A DNA stretch of 64,000 nt from Alphaproteobacteria bacterium (GTDB lineage Bacteria; Pseudomonadota; Alphaproteobacteria; Caulobacterales; Caulobacteraceae): positions 93,317-157,316 of the forward strand of contig JAHJOO010000053.1 in NCBI GenBank assembly GCA_018820275.1, in the 5' to 3' direction. The notes below the pieces were generated by a model. The model worked only from the letters and a program-made list of their open reading frames with translations, was not told where the DNA came from and searched no databases. Position 1 is the stretch's first letter, and every line of letters starts with the position of its first letter. Shown one piece after another: positions 19,690 through 30,583 of this stretch. The position numbers were made by a program, and so were the translations under genes.

Positions 19690-20312
19690 TCGCCGGCATC
19701 GCCTTCTATCTGCTGGCCGCGGTGACCGTGGTCTCGGCCCTGCTGGTCGTGACCGCGCGCAACCCGGTGCACTCCGTCCTGTGGCTGATCCTCAGCTTCT
19801 TCTCGGCCGCCGGCCTGTTCGTGCTGCTGGGGGCCGAGTTCCTGGCCATGCTGCTGGTCGTCGTCTACGTCGGCGCCGTGGCGGTGCTGTTCCTGTTCGT
19901 CGTCATGATGCTGGACGTCGACTTCGTGAAGCTGCGCGAGGGCTTCGCCAAATACTTCCCGCTGGCCGCCATCGTGGCGGCGGTCCTGCTGGCCGAGATG
20001 ATCGTCATCACCGTGACGGTGGCCAACGGCGGCGCGGCGGCGGACGCCGTCGGCCCGGCGGTGGCCACGGCCGACCGCACCAACATCGAGGCCATCGGCC
20101 GGGTGCTCTACACGGACTACGTCTACTTCTTCCAGGCGGCCGGCATCGTGCTGCTGATCGCCATGATCGGGGCCATCACCCTGACGCTGCGGCACAAGCC
20201 GGGCATCAAGCGGCAGCAGGTGGCGACCCAGGTCGGCCGCGACGCCAAGAAGGCCATGGAGCTGAAGTCCATCGAGACCGGCTCGGGCCTGAACCCGGAG
20301 GATCTGCGCTGA
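19686..20312 (+). CDS. nuoJ: NADH-quinone oxidoreductase subunit J
   Basis: This 208-aa membrane subunit starts at GTG. Five helices are apparent (about 2-20, 28-48, 53-75, 90-112, 146-165). The core motif [30 protein letters not shown] near 48-77 includes the pi-bulge helix that moves during turnover. A basic C-terminal tail follows. The stop overlaps nuoK by one base. Confidence 0.97.
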   Translation: MIAGIAFYLLAAVTVVSALLVVTARNPVHSVLWLILSFFSAAGLFVLLGAEFLAMLLVVVYVGAVAVLFLFVVMMLDVDFVKLREGFAKYFPLAAIVAAVLLAEMIVITVTVANGGAAADAVGPAVATADRTNIEAIGRVLYTDYVYFFQAAGIVLLIAMIGAITLTLRHKPGIKRQQVATQVGRDAKKAMELKSIETGSGLNPEDLR

Positions 20313-20620
20313 TGGTCGTCACCCTGGCCCACTATCTGGCGGTCGCCGCCATCCTGTTCACCATCGGCGTGTTCGGCATCTTCGTGAACCGCAAGAACAT
20401 CATCATCATCCTGATGTCGATCGAGCTGATCCTGCTGGCGGTGAACATCAACTTCGTCGCCTTCTCGACCCACCTGAACGAGGTGTCGGGGCAGATCATG
20501 GCCATGTTCGTGCTGACCGTCGCCGCCGCCGAGGCCGCCGTCGGCCTGGCCATCCTGGTGACCTTCTTCCGCAACCGCGGCGACATCGCCGTGGACGACG
20601 CCTCGGTGATGAAGGGCTGA
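20312..20620 (+). CDS. nuoK: NADH-quinone oxidoreductase subunit K
   Basis: This 102-aa subunit has three helices (about 5-25, 29-51, 62-84), homologous to MrpC of antiporters. The conserved Glu of the second helix ([11 protein letters not shown]) and of the third ([12 protein letters not shown]) are in place and form part of the proton path. The length is standard. The start overlaps the nuoJ stop and nuoL follows after two bases. Confidence 0.98.
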   Translation: MVVTLAHYLAVAAILFTIGVFGIFVNRKNIIIILMSIELILLAVNINFVAFSTHLNEVSGQIMAMFVLTVAAAEAAVGLAILVTFFRNRGDIAVDDASVMKG

Positions 20621-20622
20621 TC

Positions 20623-22719
20623 GTGGACCTGCAGCTTCTCGTCATCCTGGGCGTCTTCGCCCCGCTGCTCGGCGCCGCGATCGCCGGCCTGTTCGGCCGC
20701 CGCATTGGCAACGTCGCGTCGCAGACCGTCACCACGGGCCTGCTGTTCGCCTCGTGCGCCGTGGCCTGGACGGTCTTCGTCCAGCACACCTGGTTCGGGC
20801 TGGAGGCCTTCACGGTCCAGATCGCACCCTTCATCAACGTCGGCGACTTCCAGTCGAACTGGGCCATCCGCATCGACGCCCTGTCGGCGGTGATGCTGGT
20901 CGTGGTCACCAGCGTGTCGTCGCTGGTCCACCTGTATTCCTGGGGCTACATGGCCGAGGACGACAGCAAGCCGCGGTTCTTCGCCTATCTGTCGCTGTTC
21001 ACCTTCGCCATGCTGGCGCTGGTCACCGCCGCCGACTTCATGCAGCTGTTCTTCGGCTGGGAAGGCGTGGGCCTGGCGTCCTATCTGCTGATCGGCTTCT
21101 GGTACAAGAAGCCCACCGCGTCCGCCGCCGCCATCAAGGCCTTCGTGGTCAACCGCGTCGGCGACTTCGGCTTCGCGCTGGGCATCATCACCGTCTTCTG
21201 GATGTTCGGCACGATCCAGTTCGCCGAGCTGTTCCCCCAGATCGCCGCCTGGGAAGGGCGCGGCTGGGACTTCCTGGGCCACACCTGGTCGGCGCTGGAT
21301 CTGGCGGGCGCCCTGCTGTTCGTCGGCGCCATGGGCAAGTCGGCGCAGTTCTTCCTGCACACCTGGCTGCCCGACGCCATGGAGGGCCCGACGCCGGTGT
21401 CGGCCCTGATCCACGCGGCGACCATGGTCACCGCCGGCGTCTACATGGTCTGCCTGCTGAGCCCGATCTACGAGTATGCGCCGGTCGCCTCGCTCATCAT
21501 CGCCATCGTCGGCGCGGTCACGGCCCTGTTCGCCGCGACGGTCGGTCTGATGCAGAACGACATCAAGCGGGTCATCGCCTATTCGACCTGTTCGCAGCTG
21601 GGCTACATGTTCTTCGCGGCGGGCGTGGGCGTCTACGAATCCGCCATGTTCCACCTGTTCACCCACGCCTTCTTCAAGGCGCTGCTGTTCCTCGGCGCGG
21701 GCTCCGTGATCCACGGCATGCATCACGAGCAGGACATGCGGAAGATGGGCGGGCTGTGGAAGCTGCTGCCCGTGACCTATGCCGTGATGATGATCGGCAC
21801 GATCGCCATCACCGGCCTGGGCATCCCCGAGATCGGCGGCTTCGCGGGCTTCTACTCCAAGGACTCGATCATCGAGAGCGCCTATGCGGCGGCCACGACC
21901 GGCCATTCGCCCGCGGGCTATTTCGCCTTCATCGTCGGCCTGCTGGCCGCGGCGCTGACCAGCTACTACTCGTGGCGTCTGATCTTCATGACCTTCCACA
22001 ACAGGCCGCAGTGGACCGAAGAGGCGCACGCCGCCCACGCCCACGGCCATGACGATCACGCCTCGGACGCCCAGCTGGAGACGCACGCCGAGCCGCTGCC
22101 CGACGCCCACGACGACCATGCCCACGACGATCATCACCACCACGGCCCGCTGCATCCGCACGAGAGCCCGCCGGTCATGCTGGTGCCGCTGATCCTGCTG
22201 GCGCTCGGTGCCGTCGCCGCCGGCTTCGTCTTCGCGCCGTGGTTCATCGGCCATCACGAGGGCGAGTTCTGGCGCGGGGCCATCTTCTCCGGCGCCGACA
22301 ACCACGTGCTGCACGACAGCCACGAGGTGCCGAAATGGGTGAAGTGGGCCCCTCTGGTCGTCACCCTGATCGGCGCGGCCTTCGCCCTCTACTACTACGT
22401 CCTGCGCGAGGGGCTGGCGAAGCGGATGGCGGAGGCCAAAGGTCCGCTGTGGAGCTTCCTCTACAACAAGTGGTACTTCGATGAGCTGTACGACGTGGTC
22501 TTCGTCAAGGGCGCCAGGGCGCTGGGCGACCTGTTCTGGAAGGTCGGCGACGTGAAGATCATCGACGGACTGGGCCCCAACGGCGCGGCCTGGGCCTCGC
22601 TGAAGTCGGCCGCCCGCCTGGGCAAGATCCAGTCCGGCTACGTCTACCACTATGCCTTCGTGATGCTCCTGGGCGTGGCGGGCCTGCTGGCCTTCGTCAT
22701 CGCGACCTTCGGAGCCTGA
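20623..22719 (+). CDS. nuoL: NADH-quinone oxidoreductase subunit L
   Basis: This 698-aa antiporter-like proton-pumping subunit starts at GTG. About 14 core helices precede the long lateral helix and terminal anchor. [19 protein letters not shown] (about 145-163, with the key Glu), [13 protein letters not shown] and [16 protein letters not shown] are family motifs. An inserted cytosol/periplasm-facing loop at about residues 466-516 is extraordinarily His-rich (15 His in about 50 residues, ending [13 protein letters not shown]). The lateral helix region follows from about 590. Confidence 0.97.
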   Translation: MDLQLLVILGVFAPLLGAAIAGLFGRRIGNVASQTVTTGLLFASCAVAWTVFVQHTWFGLEAFTVQIAPFINVGDFQSNWAIRIDALSAVMLVVVTSVSSLVHLYSWGYMAEDDSKPRFFAYLSLFTFAMLALVTAADFMQLFFGWEGVGLASYLLIGFWYKKPTASAAAIKAFVVNRVGDFGFALGIITVFWMFGTIQFAELFPQIAAWEGRGWDFLGHTWSALDLAGALLFVGAMGKSAQFFLHTWLPDAMEGPTPVSALIHAATMVTAGVYMVCLLSPIYEYAPVASLIIAIVGAVTALFAATVGLMQNDIKRVIAYSTCSQLGYMFFAAGVGVYESAMFHLFTHAFFKALLFLGAGSVIHGMHHEQDMRKMGGLWKLLPVTYAVMMIGTIAITGLGIPEIGGFAGFYSKDSIIESAYAAATTGHSPAGYFAFIVGLLAAALTSYYSWRLIFMTFHNRPQWTEEAHAAHAHGHDDHASDAQLETHAEPLPDAHDDHAHDDHHHHGPLHPHESPPVMLVPLILLALGAVAAGFVFAPWFIGHHEGEFWRGAIFSGADNHVLHDSHEVPKWVKWAPLVVTLIGAAFALYYYVLREGLAKRMAEAKGPLWSFLYNKWYFDELYDVVFVKGARALGDLFWKVGDVKIIDGLGPNGAAWASLKSAARLGKIQSGYVYHYAFVMLLGVAGLLAFVIATFGA

Positions 22720-22723
22720 GCCC

Positions 22724-24214
22724 ATGGCCGTGACCGATCACATCCTCAGCCTCGTCACCTTCCTGCCGCTGGTCGGCGCCGCCCTGATCCTGCTCGCGCG
22801 CTTCGCCGCGAAGGGGGAGGGGGCCGCCGCCGCCGCGCGCTGGATCGCCCTGGGCACGACCCTGGCGACGCTGGCCGTCGCCGGCTGGCTGATGGCGATC
22901 TTCGACCCGTCGAACGCCGCCTACCAGTTCGTGGAACGCTATGAGTGGTTCCGCGCGGCCCAGTACCATCTGGGCGTGGATGGGGTCTCGATCCTGTTCG
23001 TCCTGCTGACCGCCTTTTTGATGCCGATCTGCATCCTGGCCAGCTGGACCACGATCAAGGACCGCGTCGTCGACTACATGATCGCCTTCCTGGTGCTGGA
23101 GACGCTGGTCATCGGCGTGTTCACGGCGCTGGACCTGTTCCTCTTCTACATCTTCTTCGAAGGCACCCTGGTGCCGATGTTCATCATCATCGGGGTGTGG
23201 GGCGGGGCGAACCGCATCTACGCGGCGTACAAATTCTTCCTCTACACCCTGCTCGGCTCCGTCCTGATGCTGCTGGCCATGCTGTGGATGGCCTTCGAGG
23301 CGGGCACCACCAGCATCCCGGCGCTCAAGGAGTACGCCTTCTCGGCCCAGGCCCAGCCGCTGCTGTGGCTGGCCTTCTTCGCCTCCTTCGCGGTGAAGAT
23401 GCCGATGTGGCCGGTGCACACCTGGCTGCCCGACGCCCACGTCCAGGCGCCCACCGCGGGGTCGGTCATCCTGGCCGGCATCCTGCTGAAGCTGGGCGGC
23501 TACGGCTTCATCCTGTTCAACCTGCCCATGTTCCCGCTGGCCTCGCAGCAGTTCGCGCCGCTGGTCTTCGCCCTGTCGGTGATCGCCATCGTCTACACCT
23601 CGCTGGTCGCCTTCCGGCAGACCGACATCAAGAAGCTGATCGCCTATTCCTCGGTCGCCCACATGGGCTTCGTCACCATGGGCATCTTCGCCGGCAACGC
23701 GCAGGGCGTGCAGGGCGCGGTGTTCCAGATGCTCAGCCACGGCCTGATCTCGGGCGCGCTCTTCCTCTGCGTCGGCGTGGTCTACGACCGCATGCACACC
23801 CGCGAGATCGCCTTCTACGGCGGCCTCACCAGCCGGATGCCGTGGTTCGCCGCCATCTTCCTGATGTTCACCATGGCCAACGTCGGCCTGCCGGGCACCT
23901 CGGGCTTCATCGGCGAGATCCTGACCATGACGGCGGTCTATGAGGTCTCGACCTGGGCCGCCCTGTTCGCCGCCTCGGGCGTGATCTTCTCGGCGGTCTA
24001 CGCCCTGACCCTGTACCGCAACGTCATGTTCGGCGAGATCACCAACCCGGCGCTGAAGGCGATCGCCGACATCGACCGCCGCGAACTGGTGATCTTCGTG
24101 CCGCTGATCGTCGGCACCCTGTGGCTGGGCGTCCAGCCCGGCCTCGTTCTGGATGTGACCGCCGCGTCGGTCGAAGGCGTGACCAGCGCCTATCGCGCCG
24201 CGATCGGGGGCTGA
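22724..24214 (+). CDS. nuoM: NADH-quinone oxidoreductase subunit M
   Basis: This 496-aa antiporter-like proton-pumping subunit has fourteen helices predicted. The conserved Glu in [21 protein letters not shown] (about 142-162), the Lys of [19 protein letters not shown] and [14 protein letters not shown] are present. It is four bases after nuoL and one base before nuoN. No unusual features. Confidence 0.98.
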   Translation: MAVTDHILSLVTFLPLVGAALILLARFAAKGEGAAAAARWIALGTTLATLAVAGWLMAIFDPSNAAYQFVERYEWFRAAQYHLGVDGVSILFVLLTAFLMPICILASWTTIKDRVVDYMIAFLVLETLVIGVFTALDLFLFYIFFEGTLVPMFIIIGVWGGANRIYAAYKFFLYTLLGSVLMLLAMLWMAFEAGTTSIPALKEYAFSAQAQPLLWLAFFASFAVKMPMWPVHTWLPDAHVQAPTAGSVILAGILLKLGGYGFILFNLPMFPLASQQFAPLVFALSVIAIVYTSLVAFRQTDIKKLIAYSSVAHMGFVTMGIFAGNAQGVQGAVFQMLSHGLISGALFLCVGVVYDRMHTREIAFYGGLTSRMPWFAAIFLMFTMANVGLPGTSGFIGEILTMTAVYEVSTWAALFAASGVIFSAVYALTLYRNVMFGEITNPALKAIADIDRRELVIFVPLIVGTLWLGVQPGLVLDVTAASVEGVTSAYRAAIGG

Positions 24215-24215
24215 G

Positions 24216-25667
24216 ATGATGATGGACCTCAACGGCGCGCTGCAGATCGCGGCTTCCGAACTGACCCTGGCCATCGGGGCCTTGGTCCTGCTGATGCTGG
24301 GCGCCTTCCTCGGCGAGAAGTCGGCGCGGCTGATCTCGATCCTGTCGGTCGGCCTGCTGATCGCGGCCTCGGCCGTGGCCGCCACCTCGCCGCTGGGCGT
24401 CGCCTTCGACGGCGCCTTCGTCTCCGACCGGCTGGCCGTCTTCGCCAAGATCGCCATCTTCCTGTGCTCGGCCGTGGCCATCGTTCTGGCCGACGGCTGG
24501 ATGCACCGCCAGCGCATCGCGCGGTTCGAACTGCCGATCCTGATCGTGCTGGCCTCGGTCGGCATGGCAATGATGGCCTCGTCGGGCGACCTGATCTCGC
24601 TCTACGTCGGCATCGAGCTGCACTCGCTGGCGCTGTATGTGCTGGCCGCCTTCCACCGCGACGACCTGAAGGCGTCCGAGGCGGGGCTGAAGTATTTCGT
24701 GCTCGGGGCCCTGTCGTCGGGCCTGCTGCTGTACGGGGCCAGCCTGGTCTACGGCTTCACCGGCTCGATGCGGTTCGAGGACATCGCCGCCGTCGCCTCG
24801 GCCGACCCCGGCCCGGGCCTGATCTTCGGCCTCGTGTTCCTGATCTGCGGCCTGGCCTTCAAGGTCTCCGCCGCGCCGTTCCACATGTGGACGCCCGACG
24901 TCTACGAGGGCGCGCCGACGCCGGTCGTGGCCCTGTTCGCCACGGCCCCCAAGCTGGCGGCCATGGTGCTCATCGCCCGGGCGCTGGACCAGGGCTTCGG
25001 CGGCATCCACGACCAGTGGGCCCAGGTGCTGGTGCTGATCTCGCTGATCTCGTTCGCGGTCGGCGCCTTCGGCGGTCTGGCGCAGAAGGATCTGCAGCGC
25101 CTGCTGGCCTATTCGTCGATCGCCAACATCGGCTACGCCCTGCTGGGCATCACGGCCGGCACCGAGGCGGGCGTCCAGGCCATGCTGATGTTCATGACGC
25201 TGTACGTCATCGACCAGTTCGGCTTCTTCGCCATCCTTCTCAGCCTGTCGCGCGGCGGCCGCCCGATCCGGCGCATCGCCGATCTGGCGGGGCTGAAAAA
25301 GGACCGGCCGGTCACCACCATCGCCCTGACGGTGCTGTCGCTGTCGGTGCTGGGCATGCCGCCCTTCTCGGGCTTCTGGGGCAAGTACTACGTCTTCGGC
25401 GCGGCCGCCGACGCCGGCTACTGGCAGGTCGCCGCCGCCGGTCTGGTCGCCTCGGTCGTGGCCGCCTTCTACTATCTGCGCATCATCAAGCTGATGTGGT
25501 TCGACCCGGCCCCGGAAGGGGTGGAGGCCACCGACAGGGCCCCGATCGAGGCCCGGACCATCGCCCTGGCCTCGGCCGCCTTCGCCTTTCCGCTGGTGAT
25601 CGTCGGCCTGACCTGGCTTGAGCCGCTGACCCGGATCGCGGCCGGGGGCTACGGCGCGGCCGGATGA
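24216..25667 (+). CDS. nuoN: NADH-quinone oxidoreductase subunit N
   Basis: This 483-aa antiporter-like subunit is the last of the complex I genes. Family motifs: YVGIELHSLALYVLAAF (about 131-147), KVSAAPFHMWTPDVYEGAPTP, AYSSIANIGYALLGI and GMPPFSGFWGKYYVF. It starts with three consecutive Met codons; the first at 24216 is one base after the nuoM stop. The 3' end overlaps birA (ATGA), so vitamin-cofactor genes continue in the same transcription unit. Confidence 0.97.
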   Translation: MMMDLNGALQIAASELTLAIGALVLLMLGAFLGEKSARLISILSVGLLIAASAVAATSPLGVAFDGAFVSDRLAVFAKIAIFLCSAVAIVLADGWMHRQRIARFELPILIVLASVGMAMMASSGDLISLYVGIELHSLALYVLAAFHRDDLKASEAGLKYFVLGALSSGLLLYGASLVYGFTGSMRFEDIAAVASADPGPGLIFGLVFLICGLAFKVSAAPFHMWTPDVYEGAPTPVVALFATAPKLAAMVLIARALDQGFGGIHDQWAQVLVLISLISFAVGAFGGLAQKDLQRLLAYSSIANIGYALLGITAGTEAGVQAMLMFMTLYVIDQFGFFAILLSLSRGGRPIRRIADLAGLKKDRPVTTIALTVLSLSVLGMPPFSGFWGKYYVFGAAADAGYWQVAAAGLVASVVAAFYYLRIIKLMWFDPAPEGVEATDRAPIEARTIALASAAFAFPLVIVGLTWLEPLTRIAAGGYGAAG

Positions 25668-26419
25668 CGGCGTCGCAGGTCGAGATCCTGCGTCTCGACG
25701 AGGTCGACTCCACCAATGCCGAGGCGCGGCGTCTGGCCGAAGCCGGCCGGCTGGCCCCCGTCTGGATCACCGCGCGCCGGCAGACCGCGGGGCGGGGCCG
25801 GCGCGGCCGGGTCTGGTCCAGCGAGACGGGCAATCTGGCCGCCACCCTGCTGGCCGTGACGCGCCGTCCGCCGGCCGAGGCCGCGCAGGTCACCTTCGTC
25901 GCGGCGCTGGCCGCGCATGAGCTGATCGCCGCCTTCGTCGAGCCCGATCGCGTCCGCATCAAATGGCCCAACGACGTCCTGATCGACGGGAAGAAGGCCT
26001 GCGGCATCCTGCTGGAATCCGGCGCCCATCCGACGGGAGGCCTGTGGCTGGCGGTCGGCATCGGCGTGAACCTGGCCCACGCGCCCGACGCGGTGGAGCG
26101 CCCGGCGATCGCCGTGGCGCAGGCGCTGCGGCCCGATCTGGCCTACGCCCCCTCCCGCGACGCCGCGCTGGACCTGCTGGCCCAGGCCTTCGACGCCTGG
26201 TGGGAGCGGTGGGAGCGCTACGGCTTCGCCCCCCTCCGCGACGCCTGGTCGGCGCGCGCCCAGGGGCTGGGCGGCCCGGCCGTCGCGCGCCTCGGTCACG
26301 AAACCGTCGAGGGTCTGGCCGAAGGTCTGGCCGACGACGGCGCCCTGCGCCTGCGGCTGGCGGACGGGAGCCTCAGGCTGATATCCGCGGGCGACGTCTT
26401 CTTCGGGGAGAATGCCTGA
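25664..26419 (+). CDS. birA: Biotin-[acetyl-CoA-carboxylase] ligase
   Basis: This 251-aa enzyme activates biotin with ATP and attaches it to the biotin carboxyl carrier protein. It contains [17 protein letters not shown] near the N-terminus, the ATP/biotinyl-AMP loop GRGRRGRVW near 45-53 and [17 protein letters not shown] near 99-115. There is no N-terminal DNA-binding helix-turn-helix, so this is the monofunctional class I type, not a repressor. The ATG overlaps the nuoN stop; its own stop overlaps coaX. Confidence 0.95.
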   Translation: MTASQVEILRLDEVDSTNAEARRLAEAGRLAPVWITARRQTAGRGRRGRVWSSETGNLAATLLAVTRRPPAEAAQVTFVAALAAHELIAAFVEPDRVRIKWPNDVLIDGKKACGILLESGAHPTGGLWLAVGIGVNLAHAPDAVERPAIAVAQALRPDLAYAPSRDAALDLLAQAFDAWWERWERYGFAPLRDAWSARAQGLGGPAVARLGHETVEGLAEGLADDGALRLRLADGSLRLISAGDVFFGENA

Positions 26420-27198
26420 TGCTTCTGGCCATTGAGCAAGGCAACACCAACACCCTGTTCGCCGTCCACGACGGCGCCGACTGGATCGCCCAGTGGCGCA
26501 CGGCCACCGAAAGCACCCGCACGGCCGACGAATACGCCGTCTGGCTGGCCCAGCTGCTGGGCATGCGGGGTCTGTCGCTGGGCGCGTTGACGACCTGCAT
26601 CATCTCGTCGGTCGTGCCGCAGTCGATCTTCAACCTGCGCAACCTGTCGCGTCGCTGGCTGAACGCCGAGCCGCTGGTCATCGGCGACCCCGGCGTCGAC
26701 CTCGGCATCCAGGCGCGCATCCTCAAGCCGACCGAGGCGGGCGCCGACCGTCTGGTCAACGCCGTGGGCGCCCATCTGAAATATCCCGGCGACCTGATCG
26801 TCATCGACAGCGGCACGGCCACCACCTTCGACGTGGTCGCCGCCGACGGCGCCTTCGAGGGCGGGGTCATCGCCCCGGGCATCAACCTCAGCCTCCAGGC
26901 CCTGCACGAGGCGGCCGCCATGCTGCCGCGCATCGCCATCCAGAAGCCGGACCGGGTGATCGGCAAGGACACGGTGTCGAACATGCAGTCCGGCGTCTTC
27001 TGGGGCTACGTCGCCCTGATCGAGGGGCTGGTGGCGCGCATCAAGGCGGAGTGGGCGCGTCCCATGACCGTCATCGGCACCGGCGGGGTCGCCAGCCTGT
27101 TCGAGGGCGCCACCGACGCCGTCGACGTCTTCGATTCCGACCTGACCATCCGCGGCCTCCTCGAAATTCACCGACGCAACACCCACATGGGCGCATGA
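26419..27198 (+). CDS. coaX: Type III pantothenate kinase
   Basis: This 259-aa ASKHA-fold kinase carries out the first step of coenzyme A synthesis. It shows the P-loop segment EQGNTNT (6-12), [12 protein letters not shown] near 109-120, the catalytic Asp in [12 protein letters not shown] near 131-142, and [11 protein letters not shown]. The first acidic residue of the P-loop motif is Glu rather than the common Asp (DxGNT), which from memory is usual in Caulobacterales. It overlaps birA by one base and rnj by four. Confidence 0.96.
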   Translation: MLLAIEQGNTNTLFAVHDGADWIAQWRTATESTRTADEYAVWLAQLLGMRGLSLGALTTCIISSVVPQSIFNLRNLSRRWLNAEPLVIGDPGVDLGIQARILKPTEAGADRLVNAVGAHLKYPGDLIVIDSGTATTFDVVAADGAFEGGVIAPGINLSLQALHEAAAMLPRIAIQKPDRVIGKDTVSNMQSGVFWGYVALIEGLVARIKAEWARPMTVIGTGGVASLFEGATDAVDVFDSDLTIRGLLEIHRRNTHMGA

Positions 27199-28865
27199 CA
27201 AAAACAAAAAACGACGAACTCGTCTTCCTGCCGCTGGGTGGGTCGAACGAGATCGGCATGAATTTCAACGCCTACGGCTTCGGCCCGGCGCATGACCGCA
27301 AATGGATCATCGTCGACGTCGGCGTGACCTTCGGCGACCTGACGACGCCGGGCGTGGACATCATCGTGCCCGATCCGACCGCGCTGGAGGGCGAGACCAT
27401 CCTCGGCATCGTGCTGACGCACGCGCACGAGGACCACATCGGCGGCCTGGCCTGGCTGTGGCCGCGGCTGAAGGCGCCGCTCTACGCCACCCCCTTCACC
27501 GGCTATCTGGTGCGCGAGAAGCTGCGCGACGCCGGCATCGACGACGCGCCGATCCACATCGTGCCGGTCGGCGGCACGATCGATCTGGGACCGTTCCACA
27601 TCGAGATGGTCACCATGACCCACTCGATCGCCGAGCCCAGCGGCCTGGCCATCAAGACGCCCCTGGGCACGGTCTTCCACACCGGCGACTGGAAGCTGGA
27701 CGACGATCCCGTCCTGGGGTCGAACACCGACATCGAGGGCCTGAAGCGGCTGGGCGACGAGGGCGTCCTGGCCATGGTCTGCGACTCCACCAACGTCTTC
27801 CAGGACGGCATCGCCGGCTCCGAGGGCGGGGTGCGCACGGCGCTGGCCGAACTGATTGCGGATCTGAAGGGGCGCGTGGCCGTCGGCTGCTTCGCCTCCA
27901 ACGTGGCGCGCATGGACAGCGTCATCCACGCCGCCGAAAAGGCCGGCCGCCGCGTCGCCCTGGCCGGGCGCTCCATGCACCGCATCACCGCCGCGGCCAA
28001 GTCGGTCGGCATGCTGGCCGACGTGAAGCCCTTCCTGACCGAGCAGGAGGCGCGCATCTGGCCCGCCGACGAGATCCTGTATCTCTGCACCGGCAGCCAG
28101 GGCGAGCCGCGCGCCGCCCTGTCGCGCGTGGCCGACGGCAGCCACCCCTTCATCAAGCTGGGGGCGGGCGACCACTGCATCTTCTCGTCGCGGATCATCC
28201 CCGGCAACGAGGTGCCGATCGGCCGCCTGCAGGACCGCCTGTCGGAGCGCGGCGTGCGCATCTACACCGACAAGGACCACCCCGGCATCCACGTCTCCGG
28301 CCACCCGTGCCGCGACGAGCTGAAGCTGATGTACCAGTGGGTCCGGCCGCAGATCGCGGTGCCGACCCACGGCATGCGCCGCCACATCGCCGAACACGCC
28401 CTGCTGGCCAAGGACATGCAGGTGCCGCAGACGGTCACCCCGCGCGACGGCGACATGGTGCGTCTCGCGCCCGGACCCGCCGTCATCATCGACGAGGTCC
28501 CCTCGGCCCGACTGTTCGTCGACGGCGGCATGCTGGTCGAGGAGGCGGGCGAGGCCCTGCGCGAGCGCCGCCACGCCGCGTCCAACGGCGTGCTGATCGT
28601 CAGCTTCGCCCTCGACAAGCGCGGCAAGATCGTCAGCGACATCGACGTGCGCGGCCTCGGCCTCCCCGGCGACGCCGACCGCCCTCTGGGCGACATCCTC
28701 GACGACATGGCCGAGCGCGTCGAACAGGCCGTCCGCAAGCTGAAGGGCGAGGCGCTGGAGGACGAGATGGTCGTCGAACAGGCCGTCGCGCGCACGCTGA
28801 AGAAGGCGAGCCAGTACATCTGGGATCGGCGACCGATCGTCGAGACCATCGTGCTCAGGCTGTGA
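27195..28865 (+). CDS. rnj: Ribonuclease J
   Basis: This 556-aa metallo-beta-lactamase/beta-CASP nuclease has the zinc motif HAHEDHIGG (76-84), further ligands in HTGDWK and a later His, and beta-CASP motifs including [12 protein letters not shown] and PTHGMRRH. RNase J acts in rRNA maturation and mRNA decay by endo- and 5'-exonucleolytic cleavage in alphaproteobacteria. The start ATG overlaps the coaX stop and is followed by an A-rich stretch (ACAAAAACAAAAAAC) unusual for this genome. The stop overlaps the next gene's GTG. Confidence 0.96.
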   Translation: MTKTKNDELVFLPLGGSNEIGMNFNAYGFGPAHDRKWIIVDVGVTFGDLTTPGVDIIVPDPTALEGETILGIVLTHAHEDHIGGLAWLWPRLKAPLYATPFTGYLVREKLRDAGIDDAPIHIVPVGGTIDLGPFHIEMVTMTHSIAEPSGLAIKTPLGTVFHTGDWKLDDDPVLGSNTDIEGLKRLGDEGVLAMVCDSTNVFQDGIAGSEGGVRTALAELIADLKGRVAVGCFASNVARMDSVIHAAEKAGRRVALAGRSMHRITAAAKSVGMLADVKPFLTEQEARIWPADEILYLCTGSQGEPRAALSRVADGSHPFIKLGAGDHCIFSSRIIPGNEVPIGRLQDRLSERGVRIYTDKDHPGIHVSGHPCRDELKLMYQWVRPQIAVPTHGMRRHIAEHALLAKDMQVPQTVTPRDGDMVRLAPGPAVIIDEVPSARLFVDGGMLVEEAGEALRERRHAASNGVLIVSFALDKRGKIVSDIDVRGLGLPGDADRPLGDILDDMAERVEQAVRKLKGEALEDEMVVEQAVARTLKKASQYIWDRRPIVETIVLRL

Positions 28866-29782
28866 CCGTGCGGCGGCGCGCGCGGGATCTGGCCGACCGG
28901 CTGGTCACGCGCGTCCGCCATGCCAAACACCCCGTCACCGGATGGCGGCGCGCCGCCGTCATCGCCGCCCAGGCGACGGCCGGGCTGGTCGGCCTGTTCG
29001 CCGCGGCCAACCTCGCGCTCAGCCTGTCGACCTTCCGCGGCGACGAACCGCTGGAGCGCATGCGGCACGAACTGGTCGCCCTGTGGCACAGCCCGCCGCC
29101 CGGGCGACCGCCCGGCGACCGCGCCCTGTCCCGGACCTGGCCCGAACTGGGCGACCGGCCCGAGGCGGCCGAGATCCGCGCCCACCTCGAGGCCCAGGCC
29201 GCCGACGACGAATTCCTCTTCGACCACGTGCTGGCCGACCACATCGTGCGACGGTGGGGCAGGGTGGACGCCCGCACCCTGCCGGTCGGCGTCTACGTCG
29301 GGGCCCACGCCCTCGGGCCGGACGGCCTGCCGTTCGTGCCGGTGACCAAATATCTGGCCCACTATCTGCTCTTCCCGCGGCACGCCTACGTTCTGATCGT
29401 GCCGGAGACCGGACCGGCCGTCGTCTTCTCGGCCAGCACCGGAGAGAAGCTGGGCGCCGGCGGCGGTGCCGACCGGCTGCGGGCGGTGCTGACGCCCTAT
29501 GCGCCCGGCGCCTACGACTTTCCCGGCTCGGGGCAGGCGCTGCACGAGCTGACGCGCGTCGCCGCCGGCGGCGACGACGTCGACGGCATGCTGCGGCGGC
29601 TCGACGCCGCGCGCCGGCGCCTGGAGGCGTCGGAGATCACCTACGGCCTGCTGGCGCCCAACTCCAACACCGTGGTCGGCTGCATCCTGCAGGCGGCGGG
29701 CGAGATGTCCGAGCGGCGGCGGTCGACCATGCTGCTGGCGCTGCGGGCCCCGGGCTTCGGCGCCGACTGCGACCTGGACTGA
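28862..29782 (+). CDS. Uncharacterised membrane-anchored protein after rnj
   Basis: This 306-aa protein (GTG start overlapping the rnj stop as GTGA; another GTG at 28868) has a basic N-terminus, one hydrophobic segment at about 31-51, and a large extracytoplasmic region. Segments such as FVPVTKYLAHYLLFPRHAYVLIV and YGLLAPNSNTVVGCILQAAG look like a folded domain; the latter, with NSNT, resembles cysteine-peptidase or DUF4105-like regions, but I cannot name the family. It is coupled to rnj in expression. Confidence 0.72.
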   Translation: MTVRRRARDLADRLVTRVRHAKHPVTGWRRAAVIAAQATAGLVGLFAAANLALSLSTFRGDEPLERMRHELVALWHSPPPGRPPGDRALSRTWPELGDRPEAAEIRAHLEAQAADDEFLFDHVLADHIVRRWGRVDARTLPVGVYVGAHALGPDGLPFVPVTKYLAHYLLFPRHAYVLIVPETGPAVVFSASTGEKLGAGGGADRLRAVLTPYAPGAYDFPGSGQALHELTRVAAGGDDVDGMLRRLDAARRRLEASEITYGLLAPNSNTVVGCILQAAGEMSERRRSTMLLALRAPGFGADCDLD

Positions 29783-29826
29783 CCGGTCGCATCGACAGGA
29801 CCTTCGCCGCGCGCTAGGCCGACCGC

Positions 29827-30252
29827 ATGATCGGACGCCTGAATCACGTGGGGGTCGCCACCCCCTCCATCGCGGCCTCGGTGGCCCTGTACCGCGACCT
29901 GCTGGGCGCGACGAAGGCGCACGCGCCGTTCGACCTGCCCGCCCAGGGCGTGCGGGTCTGCTTCGTCGACCTGCCCAACAGCCAGATCGAACTGATCGAG
30001 CCGCTGGGCGAGGACAGCCCGATCCACGGCTTCCTTGCGAAGAACCCCAGGGGCGGCCAGCACCACGTCTGTTTCGAGGTCGAGGACATCCTCGCCGCCC
30101 GCGACGCCCTGAGGGCGAAGGGCGCGACCCTTCTCGGGACCGGCGAGCCGCGCCTCGGCGCCCACGGCACGCCGATCCTCTTCCTGCACCCGAAGGACAT
30201 GGGCGGCGTGCTGGTCGAACTGATGGAAACGCCGAAAGACGGAGCGCATTGA
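29827..30252 (+). CDS. mce: Methylmalonyl-CoA epimerase
   Basis: This 141-aa vicinal-oxygen-chelate enzyme interconverts (R)- and (S)-methylmalonyl-CoA in propionate metabolism. Two beta-alpha-beta units are seen. Metal ligands appear at His7 (RLNHVGVAT), in GGQHHVCFEVED near 76-87, and the terminal Glu in GVLVELMET. Length is typical. A 44-nt gap separates it from the upstream gene; its stop overlaps the DUF1467 gene. No mutase gene is nearby. Confidence 0.93.
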   Translation: MIGRLNHVGVATPSIAASVALYRDLLGATKAHAPFDLPAQGVRVCFVDLPNSQIELIEPLGEDSPIHGFLAKNPRGGQHHVCFEVEDILAARDALRAKGATLLGTGEPRLGAHGTPILFLHPKDMGGVLVELMETPKDGAH

Positions 30253-30509
30253 TGGACTTCCCCATCGGCCGGATCACCATGGCGGCCATCTACATCACCT
30301 GCTGGTGGACCGTCCTGTTCGCCATCCTGCCCCTGGGCATGAACCAGCGGGACCAGGAGCGCCCCACGGACGGGGCCCAGTGGGGCGCCCCGGCGAACCC
30401 GGACCTGAAGCGGAAATTTCTCACCACGACCTGGGTCTCGGCCATCGTCTGGGCGGTCATCATGGTCCTCATCGGCACGGGCTGGCTGCCGTTGCCGGCC
30501 CTGAGGTGA
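30252..30509 (+). CDS. DUF1467 family membrane protein
   Basis: This 85-aa protein has two membrane helices (about 7-28 and 58-80) and a conserved-looking central loop with LPLGMNQRDQ and a GAPANPDLKRK segment. DUF1467 proteins are small alphaproteobacterial inner-membrane proteins of unknown function, frequently found beside mce and proS, as here. The ATG at 30252 overlaps the mce stop; a TTG one codon earlier is a weaker alternative. Confidence 0.87.
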   Translation: MDFPIGRITMAAIYITCWWTVLFAILPLGMNQRDQERPTDGAQWGAPANPDLKRKFLTTTWVSAIVWAVIMVLIGTGWLPLPALR

Positions 30510-30583
30510 GGGCGGCCTAGCTTTCGCCCCGTCCTCCCGGCTAAAGCTGGCGGCCCACTCCCCGCCTGCCCGGATTCCCGACC

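Noticed and set aside
27302..29782. An 826-codon frame spanning rnj and the next gene
   Set aside because: Its first part is an out-of-frame reading of rnj; only the last 306 codons from 28862 are kept.
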